Assembly: GCA_022770425.1 (NCBI GenBank)
Contig: JALEHY010000019.1
Span: 1-37,111, forward strand
DNA length: 37,111 nt
Direction of reading: 5' to 3'
From: Parvimonas sp.
GTDB lineage: Bacteria > Bacillota > Clostridia > Tissierellales > Peptoniphilaceae
Each line of letters starts with the position of its first letter. Positions within the stretch are counted from its first letter, which is position 1. The position numbers and the translations under genes are program-made. Shown in pieces: positions 8,590 through 16,274 of the stretch. Under the pieces are notes generated by a model, which made no database searches, was not told the origin of the DNA, and worked only from the letters and a program-made list of their open reading frames with translations.

Positions 8590-8618
8590 AAAAAAAGTAG
8601 GTTAAAAACCTACTTTTA
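8590..8618 (-). terminator. Terminator of the tRNA transcript
   Basis: A perfect 10-bp stem (8593-8602 with 8608-8617) with a 5-base loop is followed on the minus strand by a run of Ts, directly beyond the tRNA-Leu gene. Confidence 0.9.
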
Positions 8619-8625
8619 ATAAAAT

Positions 8626-8709
8626 TGGTGCAGGAAAGAGGACTTGAACCCCCACGTCAATGACACTAGATCCTAAGTCTAGCGCGTCTGCCAGTTCCGC
8701 CATTCCTGC
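8626..8709 (-). tRNA. tRNA-Leu(UAG)
   Basis: An 84-base cloverleaf includes an encoded CCA end. The acceptor arm pairs GCAGGAA with TTCCTGC, the discriminator is A as required for leucine, and the anticodon loop CTTAGGA gives UAG. A variable arm and a GGTTCAAGTCC T-arm are present. It is second in the transcript behind tRNA-His. Confidence 0.95.
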
Positions 8710-8713
8710 ATAA

Positions 8714-8790
8714 TGGGGTGGATGATGGGATTCGAACCCACGACCTTCAGAGCCACAATCTGACGCCCTAACCAGCTAGGCCACACCCAC
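8714..8790 (-). tRNA. tRNA-His(GUG)
   Basis: A 77-base cloverleaf includes an encoded CCA end. The anticodon loop TTGTGGC gives GUG. The discriminator is C and the base just upstream (complement of 8791) is G, matching the G-1:C73 pair that marks histidine tRNA. It is first in a two-tRNA transcript, 4 bases ahead of tRNA-Leu. Confidence 0.96.
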
Positions 8791-8849
8791 CAAACTTATT
8801 TTTAATTCATCACAACAAAAAAATAACAACAACATTTCATTGCTTGTAT

Positions 8850-8878
8850 ATTATACCAACAATAAATAATTTTGTCAA
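8850..8878 (-). promoter_or_regulatory. Consensus promoter of the tRNA-His/tRNA-Leu transcript
   Basis: TTGACA (8873-8878) and TATAAT (8850-8855) read on the minus strand with a 17-base spacer: a perfect housekeeping sigma promoter, as expected for stable RNA genes. Confidence 0.93.
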
Positions 8879-9069
8879 CACTTTTTATAAATTTTTTAAT
8901 CAATATTTAAATGACATTTTTAATTGTTTTTGATTAGTATAAAATATTTATGTTAAAGAAAATTTAATTTTTCCGTGTTTTATTTTGTTAATATAATAAA
9001 AGATTTTGGGTATATTTATTGCAAGATGATATTATATTTCGTCTTAAATAAATAGAAAGAGGTAAAAAA

Positions 9070-9642
9070 ATGAGTATATTAAATTCTTTAAAAGAACGTA
9101 GAAGTTACTACAATTTATCAAAAGAAATTTCAGTTTCTGAAAATGAAGTTATAGATATTATAGAAAAAGTTACAGAATTTACTCCTGACGCTTTTAACAG
9201 TAAAAGTGCAAGAGTGGTTGTTGCATTGGGTGAAATGCAAGATAAGTTATGGGATGAAATTTATAATGCTTTTGGCGGAAAGGTAGCAAAAGAAAAGATA
9301 GATTCTTTTAAAGCTGCAGCAGGAACTGTACTTTATTTTTATGACAATGATATTGTTAAGAGATTGCAAGAAAAATTTCCTGCTTATGCTGATAATTTTC
9401 CTGTTTGGGCTAATCATGCAAACGCAATGCTACAATCAAATGTTTGGGTAGCTCTTAGGGAATTAAATATAGGGGCAAATCTTCAACATTATAATCCTGT
9501 TATTGATGAAACTGTAAGAAAACTTTTTAACATTCCCGAAAGTTTTGTGCTTGTAGCACAAATGCCTTTTGGAAAGATAGTTGAGCAATTGAAGGAAAAA
9601 GAGCCGGAAAATATAAAAGATAGAGTAGTAATAAAGAAATAA
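9070..9642 (+). CDS. Nitroreductase family protein (Frm2/CinD-like)
   Basis: The 190-residue flavoprotein-type sequence opens with 'LKERRSYYNL' and continues with 'AFNSKSARVVV', an AAGTVLYFYD strand and the distinctive 'YADNFPVWANHANAM' and 'LNIGANLQHYNP' motifs. These are typical of the Frm2/CinD subgroup, FMN-dependent NAD(P)H oxidoreductases acting on nitro compounds or quinones, with reported roles in copper, oxidative or lipid stress. The protein should be cytoplasmic. GAAAGAGG precedes the ATG. It is a monocistronic unit ended by a hairpin. A TATAAT at 8992-8997 may be its -10, but the matching -35 is poor. The physiological substrate is unknown. Confidence 0.9.
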   Translation: MSILNSLKERRSYYNLSKEISVSENEVIDIIEKVTEFTPDAFNSKSARVVVALGEMQDKLWDEIYNAFGGKVAKEKIDSFKAAAGTVLYFYDNDIVKRLQEKFPAYADNFPVWANHANAMLQSNVWVALRELNIGANLQHYNPVIDETVRKLFNIPESFVLVAQMPFGKIVEQLKEKEPENIKDRVVIKK

Positions 9643-9654
9643 TAAATAAAATTA

Positions 9655-9709
9655 AAAAAACTCTTTTCAAATTTATCTAATTGTGATAAACTTTGATTAG
9701 AGTTTTTTT
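9655..9709 (+). terminator. Terminator of the nitroreductase gene
   Basis: A long imperfect hairpin has outer arms AAAAAACTCT and AGAGTTTTTT, and a second inner paired segment (TTTATC with GATAAA), ending in a T run. Confidence 0.8.
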
Positions 9710-9753
9710 AATTACTTAATTATTTAGAAGTAAGAAAAATATTAGGAGGAATT

Positions 9754-10581
9754 ATGTTTTACATTTTAGAACTAATTAAAGTTATAATATTGGGGATTGT
9801 AGAGGGAATAACAGAGTGGTTACCTATAAGCAGTACGGGTCATATGATTTTGGTTGACGAGTTTTTGAAATTAGGTCAATCAGATGCATTTAAGGAAATG
9901 TTTTTGGTTGTTATACAACTTGGTGCAATATTGGCAGTTGTGGTTATGTATTTTAATAAATTAAATCCGTTTTCTGCTAAAAAGAGTAAAGAACAACAAA
10001 GGCAAACTTTTGATATGTGGATAAAAGTTTTGATAGGAGTTGTTCCTGCAGGAGTTTTGGGAGTTTTATTTGATGATTTTTTGGAATCAAAATTTTATAA
10101 TTTTCCGACAGTTGCTTTTACTCTTGTATTATACGGGATTTTGTTTTTAGTTGTTGAAAATAATAAGAACTTAAAAAAACAAAATATCAAAAAATTTACT
10201 GAACTTACTTATCAAACGGCATTTTTTATCGGACTTTTTCAAGTATTAAGTCTTATACCGGGAACTTCACGTTCAGGAGCGACAATAATAGGAGCTTTGA
10301 TTTTGGGACTTTCAAGGAGTTTAGCTGCTGAATTTTCATTTTTTATGTCTATTCCGGTTATGTTTGGAGCAAGTGCATTAAAACTTTTAAAATTCGGATT
10401 TTCATATACTTTTTTTCAAATTTTCATATTATTTGTCGGAATGTTTGTAGCATTTGTCGTTTCAGTTCTGGCTATTAAGTTTTTAATGAAATATATTAAG
10501 AAAAATGACTTTAAAATTTTCGGTTGGTATAGAATTGTACTCGGAGCTGTTTTGATTGTCTATTACTTGATATTAAAATAA
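9754..10581 (+). CDS. uppP: Undecaprenyl-diphosphatase UppP (BacA)
   Basis: It removes one phosphate from undecaprenyl diphosphate, regenerating the lipid carrier needed for peptidoglycan and for the capsule encoded further along this window; high levels give bacitracin resistance. The 275-residue membrane protein has the usual length and about eight membrane segments. Both re-entrant motifs are intact: 'GIVEGITEWLPISSTGH' (14-30) and 'PGTSRSGAT' (169-177), the latter with the essential arginine at 173. TAGGAGGAATT precedes the ATG. It stands alone between two terminators. Confidence 0.97.
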   Translation: MFYILELIKVIILGIVEGITEWLPISSTGHMILVDEFLKLGQSDAFKEMFLVVIQLGAILAVVVMYFNKLNPFSAKKSKEQQRQTFDMWIKVLIGVVPAGVLGVLFDDFLESKFYNFPTVAFTLVLYGILFLVVENNKNLKKQNIKKFTELTYQTAFFIGLFQVLSLIPGTSRSGATIIGALILGLSRSLAAEFSFFMSIPVMFGASALKLLKFGFSYTFFQIFILFVGMFVAFVVSVLAIKFLMKYIKKNDFKIFGWYRIVLGAVLIVYYLILK

Positions 10582-10594
10582 TATTTAAAAAAGT

Positions 10595-10637
10595 TAAAGG
10601 AACGTTTCAAATAAACTTTGTTGGGGCGTTCTTTTTT
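10595..10637 (+). terminator. Terminator of uppP
   Basis: An AAAGGAACG arm pairs with CGTTCTTTT across a loop of about 20 bases (with one G-U pair) and ends in a T run. Confidence 0.7.
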
Positions 10638-10807
10638 GTTATAAAAAACTACAAAATAAAAAATAAATTATGTTCTAAATTCTGATTTGATTTATTAAAT
10701 TATTGATTTATCACACGATAATTATATTTACAAATGTCTGTCATATTTTACAGCAAGAGCGTATATCGCTAAAATATTAACTTTTGGCATAAAATTTGTG
10801 ATTTATA

Positions 10808-10836
10808 TTGCAAAATCACGAAAAAATATGTATAAT
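10808..10836 (+). promoter_or_regulatory. Promoter ahead of the decayed surface-protein gene
   Basis: TTGCAA (10808-10813) and TATAAT (10831-10836) have a 17-base spacer. It still looks functional although the gene behind it is broken. The stretch 10638-10807 upstream shows nothing else. Confidence 0.65.
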
Positions 10837-10893
10837 AGTACATATTAATGATGAAATTATCAATTTATTCGTTGGTTTGTTATTTATAAGTTG

Positions 10894-10932
10894 ATAAATG
10901 AAAAAATCATTAAAATTTATTTTTTCATTTAT
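10894..10932 (+). repeat. Perfect 14-bp AT inverted repeat in the leader of the decayed gene
   Basis: The arms 10894-10907 and 10919-10932 pair perfectly across an 11-base loop and contain a T6 run. It could act as a weak attenuator or be chance in AT-rich DNA. Confidence 0.4.
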
Positions 10933-10990
10933 TTCAAACAAGGGGAAATTATGAATTTTATAAACTAAAGAAACGAATTTATTGAAAAGT

Positions 10991-11433
10991 ATGTATGTAG
11001 ATACAAATAGTCCTAATATTGTAGATGTTACAAATGATGTGTCAAAGATTAAAATAATAAAAACAGATACAGACCTGCTTTTGAATTTGGGAAATATACA
11101 ACAGAAGATTATACTACTGTGTTTATAAAAACTCCTTATATAGTTGTTGTAACGGGAACGGAAGATGATTTCACTTTTGGTCAAGAAACAAAAGCGGAAA
11201 AATCGAATGGTAAGTCAAACGAAGAAACAGGCAAGCCAAATAAAGAAATAGGAAATAATTCAGGAAAAGGCACTTTCGATGATAAACCGCAAAAACCGAT
11301 TGAAACGGAAAACAATGTAAAATTGCCTAAGACAAATATTTCCTCCGATTTAATCTATTATATTTTGATGTTGACATCATTGATTTTGATGACTTCATTA
11401 AAAATTGTTAATAATAGAAGTAAGAATAGGTAA
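10991..11433 (+). pseudogene. Remnant of an LPxTN-type wall-anchored surface protein
   Basis: An intact 104-codon frame (11119-11433) encodes only the end of a sortase substrate: a Lys/Asn/Glu/Pro-rich linker, KLPKTN, a hydrophobic segment and a basic tail (NNRSKNR). Upstream coding is still readable but shifted: 'MYVDTNSPNIVDVTNDVSK' starts at 10991 in one frame, and 'RPAFEFGKYTTEDYTTVF' continues in the frame of the C-terminus. This implies a frameshift near 11065. No signal peptide or adhesive domain remains, so the product could not be exported. A good promoter lies upstream and two hairpins follow, marking the original gene limits. A fifth residue of N rather than G is seen in some sortase signals. 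Confidence 0.65.
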
Positions 11434-11445
11434 CTATTTTTACTT

Positions 11446-11497
11446 AAAGGCATATCCCCTTTTTGATGACTTATATAAATAAGTCGGCCTTTTTAAA
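11446..11497 (+). terminator. First hairpin after the surface-protein remnant
   Basis: Outer arms AAAGGC and GCCTTT enclose an inner hairpin (GACTTA with TAAGTC), followed by a short T run. Confidence 0.55.
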
Positions 11498-11509
11498 ATT
11501 TTAATTCAG

Positions 11510-11537
11510 AAAATGAGTTCAAAATGAACTCATTTTT
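11510..11537 (+). terminator. Second, strong terminator after the surface-protein remnant
   Basis: An 11-bp perfect stem (11510-11520 with 11526-11536) with an AAAAT loop leads into T6. The stretch from here to 11719 holds no gene. Confidence 0.88.
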
Positions 11538-11730
11538 TGAGTGTTTATTTTTAAAAAAGTTTTATGGAATTGAGATTATAAATTTAAAGGTTTATGTTTT
11601 AATTATGATAAGAAGAAATTATTTTTGAAAGTTAGTGTTAAATTATATTCTAAAATTTTTAAAACGAAGAAAAATGGGTAAAATAAAAGATAATTGATAT
11701 TTTTATAAAAAATACAATATGGAGGGTTTT

Positions 11731-12159
11731 ATGATTAAAGTTTTAGAATATGGTTCAAAAGAATATTTAAAAACACTTTTTTTGAGAAATGATTTAATGA
11801 GAAAACCTGTGGGGAAAAATTTATTTGATGAAGATTTGTCTGAAGAAAAAGAAGGATATATATTCGGATATTATTTTGGAAATGAAATAGTGGGAACTTG
11901 TGTTCTGATACCTATATCCGACGAGAATGTTAAGTTGAGATTCTTTTGCGTAAAGGAAGATTATCAAGGCAAAAATATAGGAAAAGAGATTTTTGATTTT
12001 GTAAAAAATTTTGCAAGGGATAAAGGTTACAGTAAGATAGTTTTTGCCGCAAGAAAAACGGCAGTTAATTTTTACAGAAAATTAAATTGTACAGAAACTT
12101 CAGAAGAATATATAAATAAACTGGGGTTAGTGCATATTGATATGGAATACAAAATTTAA
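11731..12159 (+). CDS. GNAT-family N-acetyltransferase
   Basis: A small cytoplasmic acetyl-CoA-dependent acyltransferase of 142 residues. The ATG at 11731 is chosen because GGAGGG lies 4-9 bases upstream; the ATG at 11719 overlaps that ribosome site. The GNAT core is clear: a beta-strand 'LRFFCVKEDYQG' leading to the acetyl-CoA pyrophosphate loop QGKNIG (79-84), a long helix, then 'YSKIVFAARKTAVNFYRKL', the usual C-terminal substrate/CoA section with Tyr in the general-acid position. The substrate cannot be predicted. It is monocistronic, with a likely terminator downstream. Confidence 0.88.
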   Translation: MIKVLEYGSKEYLKTLFLRNDLMRKPVGKNLFDEDLSEEKEGYIFGYYFGNEIVGTCVLIPISDENVKLRFFCVKEDYQGKNIGKEIFDFVKNFARDKGYSKIVFAARKTAVNFYRKLNCTETSEEYINKLGLVHIDMEYKI

Positions 12160-12275
12160 TTTTAATGCAAACTAAAATAAAATTTAAAAAGATATTGCTT
12201 TAATTGAGTTTAGAATAAAAAATAATTGATAATGACTATTTTTAAAGATTTTTAACGATAAATGACTCTTAAAAA

Positions 12276-12304
12276 ACAACTTTTAAAGTTGTAAAATTTT
12301 TTTG
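12276..12304 (+). terminator. Probable terminator of the GNAT gene
   Basis: A short stem ACAACT/AGTTGT with a five-base loop is followed by AAAA and a run of Ts. The stem is weak and about 115 bases past the stop codon. Confidence 0.45.
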
Positions 12305-12308
12305 CTTA

Positions 12309-12337
12309 TTCACATATCAATAAATATATGCTAAAAT
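12309..12337 (+). promoter_or_regulatory. Promoter of the DUF1576 gene pair
   Basis: TTCACA (12309-12314) and an extended -10 TGcTAAAAT (-10 at 12332-12337) are spaced by 17 bases. The ATG at 12328 lies inside this promoter, which supports the downstream TTG start. Confidence 0.7.
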
Positions 12338-12369
12338 ATAAGTTGATAAAGTTACCGGAGGAATATTGT

Positions 12370-13644
12370 TTGAGTAGAGAAAAGATTTATGTAAGAAATC
12401 ATTACAGATATGATGCGATTTTTATTTTTTCTATACTTGTTATTTTCGTAGGGTTATTTTTTAATTCTCCTAAGGAAATTTATCAAGGATATATAAAAAT
12501 TTTAACATCGCCAAGCCATTTGTTAACGGATTATATGGCAGTGGGAGGTATAGGAGCTACATTTTTTAATGCTGGAAGTTTGATGCTGTTAGCATCTTTT
12601 GTGTTGTGGAAAAGAAAACAGTTACTGACAGGTCCTATCATAGCTGCTCTTTTTACTTTGTTTGGATTTTCTCTTTTCGGTAAAAATTTATTTAATACAA
12701 TTCCGATAACTATGGGAGTTTATTTATATTCAAAAATACAAGGTGTCAGGTTTGACACTTATACGATGAACAGCTTGTTTGGAACGGCACTTGGACCGGT
12801 TGTGAGCTATCTTTGTTTTGGAATAGACATTCCTTTTGTTCAAGGGTTGATTATTTCTTATGCTGTCGGAATTTTAATTGGGATGTTGATACCTGCATTG
12901 TCAAGTTCTTTTTTGAGATTTCATCAAGGATATTCTTTGTACAATATAGGTTTTACTTGTGGTGTTATAGGATTATTTATTCAAGGGACATTTAAGTCAT
13001 TCAGTCTTGAGGTTAAAAATGTCAGTGTTCTAAGTGAGGGGAATATTACAATTTCAATTTTAATGTATGTATTTTTTATTTGTGTTTTATTAATCGGATA
13101 TTATTTAAACGGAATGAAATTTGACGGACTTTTAGAGCTGTTTAAGAGTAGTGGTAGGGCTCCGTCGGATTTTGGTAATATTTACGGAAGAGGTGTCAGT
13201 ATGATAAATATGGCACTTTTAGGAATGATATATACAACTTACGTTATGATTATGAAACAACCTTTAAACGGACCCATACTCGGAGGTATTTTTACGATTT
13301 TTGGATTTGGAATTTTCGGGAAACATGTCAGAAATGTTTTGCCGATTCTAATAGGAGCATTAATAGCATATTTTTTAAATATATACGATCCGCACAGCGT
13401 ATCTGCAACGGTTACTGTTTTGTTTTCGACAAATTTGGCACCGATAGCAGGAGAATACGGAATATTGGCAGGAATGTTTGCCGGATTCGGTCATGTTTCG
13501 ATAGTATCGAGTGTTGGACTTTTACACGGGGGATTAAATTTGTATAATAACGGATTTTCAGGAGGGTTTGTGGCTGCAACGCTTGTTCCTGTTTGTGAAT
13601 CCATAAAGAATTCAAGATTTTTTGATGATAAGGGAGAGAATTAG
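12370..13644 (+). CDS. DUF1576 multi-spanning membrane protein with internal duplication
   Basis: This reads as a DUF1576 family protein, function unknown, of 424 residues with about ten to twelve membrane segments. I start it at the TTG at 12370, because CCGGAGG sits 8 bases upstream and the only earlier ATG overlaps the promoter. The protein has two homologous halves: GPIIAALFTLFGFSLFGKN (88-106) matches GPILGGIFTIFGFGIFGKH (301-319), and HQGYSLYNIGFTCG (185-198) matches HGGLNLYNNGFSGG (386-399). Duplicated halves with re-entrant-looking Gly-rich motifs are typical of channels and transporters such as urea channels, so a transport role is likely but unproven. A small cytoplasmic partner gene follows at once. 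Confidence 0.8.
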   Translation: MSREKIYVRNHYRYDAIFIFSILVIFVGLFFNSPKEIYQGYIKILTSPSHLLTDYMAVGGIGATFFNAGSLMLLASFVLWKRKQLLTGPIIAALFTLFGFSLFGKNLFNTIPITMGVYLYSKIQGVRFDTYTMNSLFGTALGPVVSYLCFGIDIPFVQGLIISYAVGILIGMLIPALSSSFLRFHQGYSLYNIGFTCGVIGLFIQGTFKSFSLEVKNVSVLSEGNITISILMYVFFICVLLIGYYLNGMKFDGLLELFKSSGRAPSDFGNIYGRGVSMINMALLGMIYTTYVMIMKQPLNGPILGGIFTIFGFGIFGKHVRNVLPILIGALIAYFLNIYDPHSVSATVTVLFSTNLAPIAGEYGILAGMFAGFGHVSIVSSVGLLHGGLNLYNNGFSGGFVAATLVPVCESIKNSRFFDDKGEN

Positions 13645-13645
13645 T

Positions 13646-14005
13646 TTGAATACGATTAAATATGAAGAAAATTGTGCAAAAATGATTGTAAGTGGACTTG
13701 TTCATTATTTTTTTAGTAAAAGAGTTCAGGATTTGAAGATAGATTTTAAGAAAAAAGAGGATTCATTGGTTGTGGTTGCCGAAGGGTATGTTAAAATTAA
13801 ACCTCAGGATTTGGAAAGGCTTAACAGAATTTCAAACTCTGCAAGACTTCCTGAATTTGAAAACTATTATGACAGTTTGGTCGGGGTTGGTAATAGCGCA
13901 AGTGAAATTTCAAATATAGACACTTTGGGTTCTATGGTTGATGAAGCTATCGTTTCTTACTCAGAAGATGGACTTCTAACAATATTGCTCATTAGAAAAA
14001 TTTAA
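13646..14005 (+). CDS. Small protein of unknown function, partner of the DUF1576 gene
   Basis: A 119-residue protein that I do not assign to a named family. The TTG at 13646 is chosen as start because AGGGAGAG lies 7 bases upstream and the TTG directly follows the preceding stop; an ATG at 13622 would overlap the upstream gene. It has no signal peptide or membrane segment. The middle alternates charged and hydrophobic residues ('DLKIDFKKKEDSLVVVAEGY'), consistent with beta strands, and the end is 'SEDGLLTILLIRKI'. The tight coupling suggests a soluble regulator or subunit of the membrane protein, by context only. A hairpin without a T tract (14013-14034) follows. Confidence 0.7.
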   Translation: MNTIKYEENCAKMIVSGLVHYFFSKRVQDLKIDFKKKEDSLVVVAEGYVKIKPQDLERLNRISNSARLPEFENYYDSLVGVGNSASEISNIDTLGSMVDEAIVSYSEDGLLTILLIRKI

Positions 14006-14106
14006 TTTTTTAGCTTCTTATATAAAATAGAAGCAATGTACATATAGTTTTGATTTATCTTTTTAATTCGAAACTAAATATAATTAATAATTTTAAGGAG
14101 ATATAT

Positions 14107-14847
14107 ATGAAAATTTTAGAAGTAAAGGATCTTTATGTTAACGTTGAAGGCAAAGAGATTTTAAGAGGTATAAATCTTGATGTCTTTGAGGGAAAAGTTC
14201 ATGTTATTATGGGACCTAACGGAGCGGGGAAATCTACTCTTACAAATACTATTATGGCTCATCCTAAGTATGAGGTTGTTAATGGGGATATTTTTTTCAG
14301 AGGAGAAAATATAAATGAATTAAAGGCAGACGAGAGAGCAAAACTTGGCATATTTATGTCTTTTCAAAATCCTGAAGAAGTTGCAGGGGTTAGCGTTTCA
14401 AATTTTATAAGAGCGTCAAGAATGTCGATAACAGGTGAAAAAGAAAGTGTTATTGAATTTCAAAGGGAGCTTGAAGAAAAAATGGAAGGCTTGAGTATGG
14501 ATAAAAGTTATTCTCAAAGATATTTGAATGTGGGATTTTCCGGTGGGGAAAAGAAAAAGACTGAAATTTTACAAATGGCTATGTTAAATCCATCACTTGT
14601 TATGCTTGATGAAACTGACTCAGGTCTTGATATTGACGCTGTCAGAATTGTTTCTGAAAATATTGAAAAATTCAGAAATGAAAATAAAGCTATCATTATA
14701 ATAACTCATCACAGAGAAATTCTCTCAAGGATTAATCCGGATTTTGTTCATGTTTTAATGGACGGAAAAATAATTAAAACGTCAGACGCATCATTAATTA
14801 CTAAAATTCAACAAGAAGGATATTCTTGGATAAAAGAAGAGGTGTAA
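14107..14847 (+). CDS. sufC: SUF Fe-S assembly ATPase SufC
   Basis: It is the ABC-type ATPase that drives the SufBCD scaffold in Fe-S cluster assembly in the cytoplasm. The ATG at 14107 has AAGGAG 6 bases upstream and gives 246 residues, the standard SufC length; the frame is open further up but without a ribosome site. Motifs: Walker A GPNGAGKST (36-44), Q-loop 'SFQNPEE', signature FSGGE (144-148) with the SufC-typical KKKTEILQM extension, Walker B 'SLVMLDETDSGLD' and H-loop ITHH (199-202). It is first in sufCBDSU. TATAAT at 14079-14084 may be the -10 but has no good -35. Confidence 0.97.
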   Translation: MKILEVKDLYVNVEGKEILRGINLDVFEGKVHVIMGPNGAGKSTLTNTIMAHPKYEVVNGDIFFRGENINELKADERAKLGIFMSFQNPEEVAGVSVSNFIRASRMSITGEKESVIEFQRELEEKMEGLSMDKSYSQRYLNVGFSGGEKKKTEILQMAMLNPSLVMLDETDSGLDIDAVRIVSENIEKFRNENKAIIIITHHREILSRINPDFVHVLMDGKIIKTSDASLITKIQQEGYSWIKEEV

Positions 14848-14849
14848 AG

Positions 14850-16265
14850 ATGTGTGCTGATAGAAAAAAAACTCAAGTCGAAGAAATGGACAGAGGTGTA
14901 TATGATATAAAAAACGAGGTTAGGTACTTTTCTAAAACTGAAAAAGGGCTTACTCGTGATATTGTTGTACAAATTTCCAAAGAAAAGAATGAACCTGATT
15001 GGATGTTGGAACTTAGACTTAAAGCTCTTGAAATTTTTGAAAATTCAAAAAATCCTAATTGGGGGCCGGACCTTTCTTGTGTTGATATAAATGAAATTAC
15101 TACTTATATTCGTCCTGATGCTAAAATGAGTGAAGATTGGAATGAACTTCCGGAAGACATAAAAGGTACATTTGATGCTTTAGGGATTCCCGAAGCTGAG
15201 TATAAAAAGGAATTGTCAGGTGTGGGTGCACAGTATGACAGTGAAGTTGTTTATCACAGTCTGACAGAAAAAATGAAAAATCAAGGGGTAATTTATACCG
15301 ATTTTGAGACTGCAGTTAAGGAATATCCTGACATTATTAAAGAATATTTTATGACTTGTATTACTCCAAATGACCATAGATACGCCGCTTTGCACTATGC
15401 TGTTTGGAGCGGAGGTTCTTTTGTTTATGTTCCAAAAGGTGTCAAAGTAAGTATTCCTTTGCAATCCTACTTTAGACTTAATGCACCTGGGGCGGGACAA
15501 TTTGAACATACTCTTATAATTGTTGAAGAAGGTGCATATTGTCACTTCATTGAAGGATGTTCTGCACCTAAGTATAATGTTTTAAATGTTCATGCCGGAG
15601 CGGTTGAACTTTTCGTGAAAAAAGATGCTACATTAAGGTATTCAACAATAGAGAATTGGTCAAGAAATATGTATAATTTGAATACAAAAAGAGCTATGGT
15701 TGACGAGAACGGAGCGATTGAGTGGGTGTCAGGTTCTTTTGGGTCAAAAGTTAGTTTATTATATCCGATGAGTGTATTAAGAGGTGAGGAAGCAAGAAGT
15801 GAGTTTACAGGAATAACTTTTGCCGGTAAGGATCAATATCTTGATACAGGAGCAAAAGTAATTCATGCAGCTCCACGTACCAGCTCATCTATAAACTCAA
15901 AATCTATTTCTAAAGGTGGAGGAGTTGCGATTTACAGAGGACTTGTAAGTGTTAAACCGAATTGTTATGGTTGCAAATCGACTGTTACTTGTGAGTCGTT
16001 AATGCTTGATCAAGAATCGAGATCAGATACAATACCTGTTATAGATATTCAAACTTCAGACGTTGATTTAGGACATGAAGCAAAAATCGGAAGAATTGAT
16101 GATGATGTTATATTCTATCTGATGAGCAGAGGAATATCCGAAGAAGAAGCAAAAGCGATGATTGTCAGAGGATTTGCCGAACCTATTGCCAAAGAATTAC
16201 CTTTGGAATATGCTGTTGAGATGAATGCTTTGATAAATCTTGAACTTGAAGGAACAATTGGTTAG
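14850..16265 (+). CDS. sufB: SUF Fe-S cluster assembly scaffold SufB
   Basis: It forms the SufBCD complex on which clusters are built. The ATG at 14850 (MCADRKK) is chosen because GAGGTG stands just ahead and it avoids overlapping sufC; length is 471 residues, as usual. The SufB/SufD right-handed beta-helix core spans roughly 140-430. It contains 'HYAVWSGGSFVYVPKGVKV', 'APRTSSSINSKSISKGGG' and 'GCKSTVTCESLMLD', the last with the conserved cysteine region, and ends in the helical 'IFYLMSRGISEEEAKAMIV' that binds SufC. It lies 2 bases after sufC. Confidence 0.97.
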   Translation: MCADRKKTQVEEMDRGVYDIKNEVRYFSKTEKGLTRDIVVQISKEKNEPDWMLELRLKALEIFENSKNPNWGPDLSCVDINEITTYIRPDAKMSEDWNELPEDIKGTFDALGIPEAEYKKELSGVGAQYDSEVVYHSLTEKMKNQGVIYTDFETAVKEYPDIIKEYFMTCITPNDHRYAALHYAVWSGGSFVYVPKGVKVSIPLQSYFRLNAPGAGQFEHTLIIVEEGAYCHFIEGCSAPKYNVLNVHAGAVELFVKKDATLRYSTIENWSRNMYNLNTKRAMVDENGAIEWVSGSFGSKVSLLYPMSVLRGEEARSEFTGITFAGKDQYLDTGAKVIHAAPRTSSSINSKSISKGGGVAIYRGLVSVKPNCYGCKSTVTCESLMLDQESRSDTIPVIDIQTSDVDLGHEAKIGRIDDDVIFYLMSRGISEEEAKAMIVRGFAEPIAKELPLEYAVEMNALINLELEGTIG

Positions 16266-16274
16266 GAGGTTTGT

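Noticed and set aside
10816..11184. 122-codon minus-strand frame
   Set aside because: It runs antisense through the promoter and remnant of the LPxTN protein, has low-complexity composition and no ribosome site.
12328..12369. ATG start giving a longer DUF1576 protein
   Set aside because: This ATG lies within the extended -10 promoter and lacks a ribosome site, whereas the TTG at 12370 has a good one.
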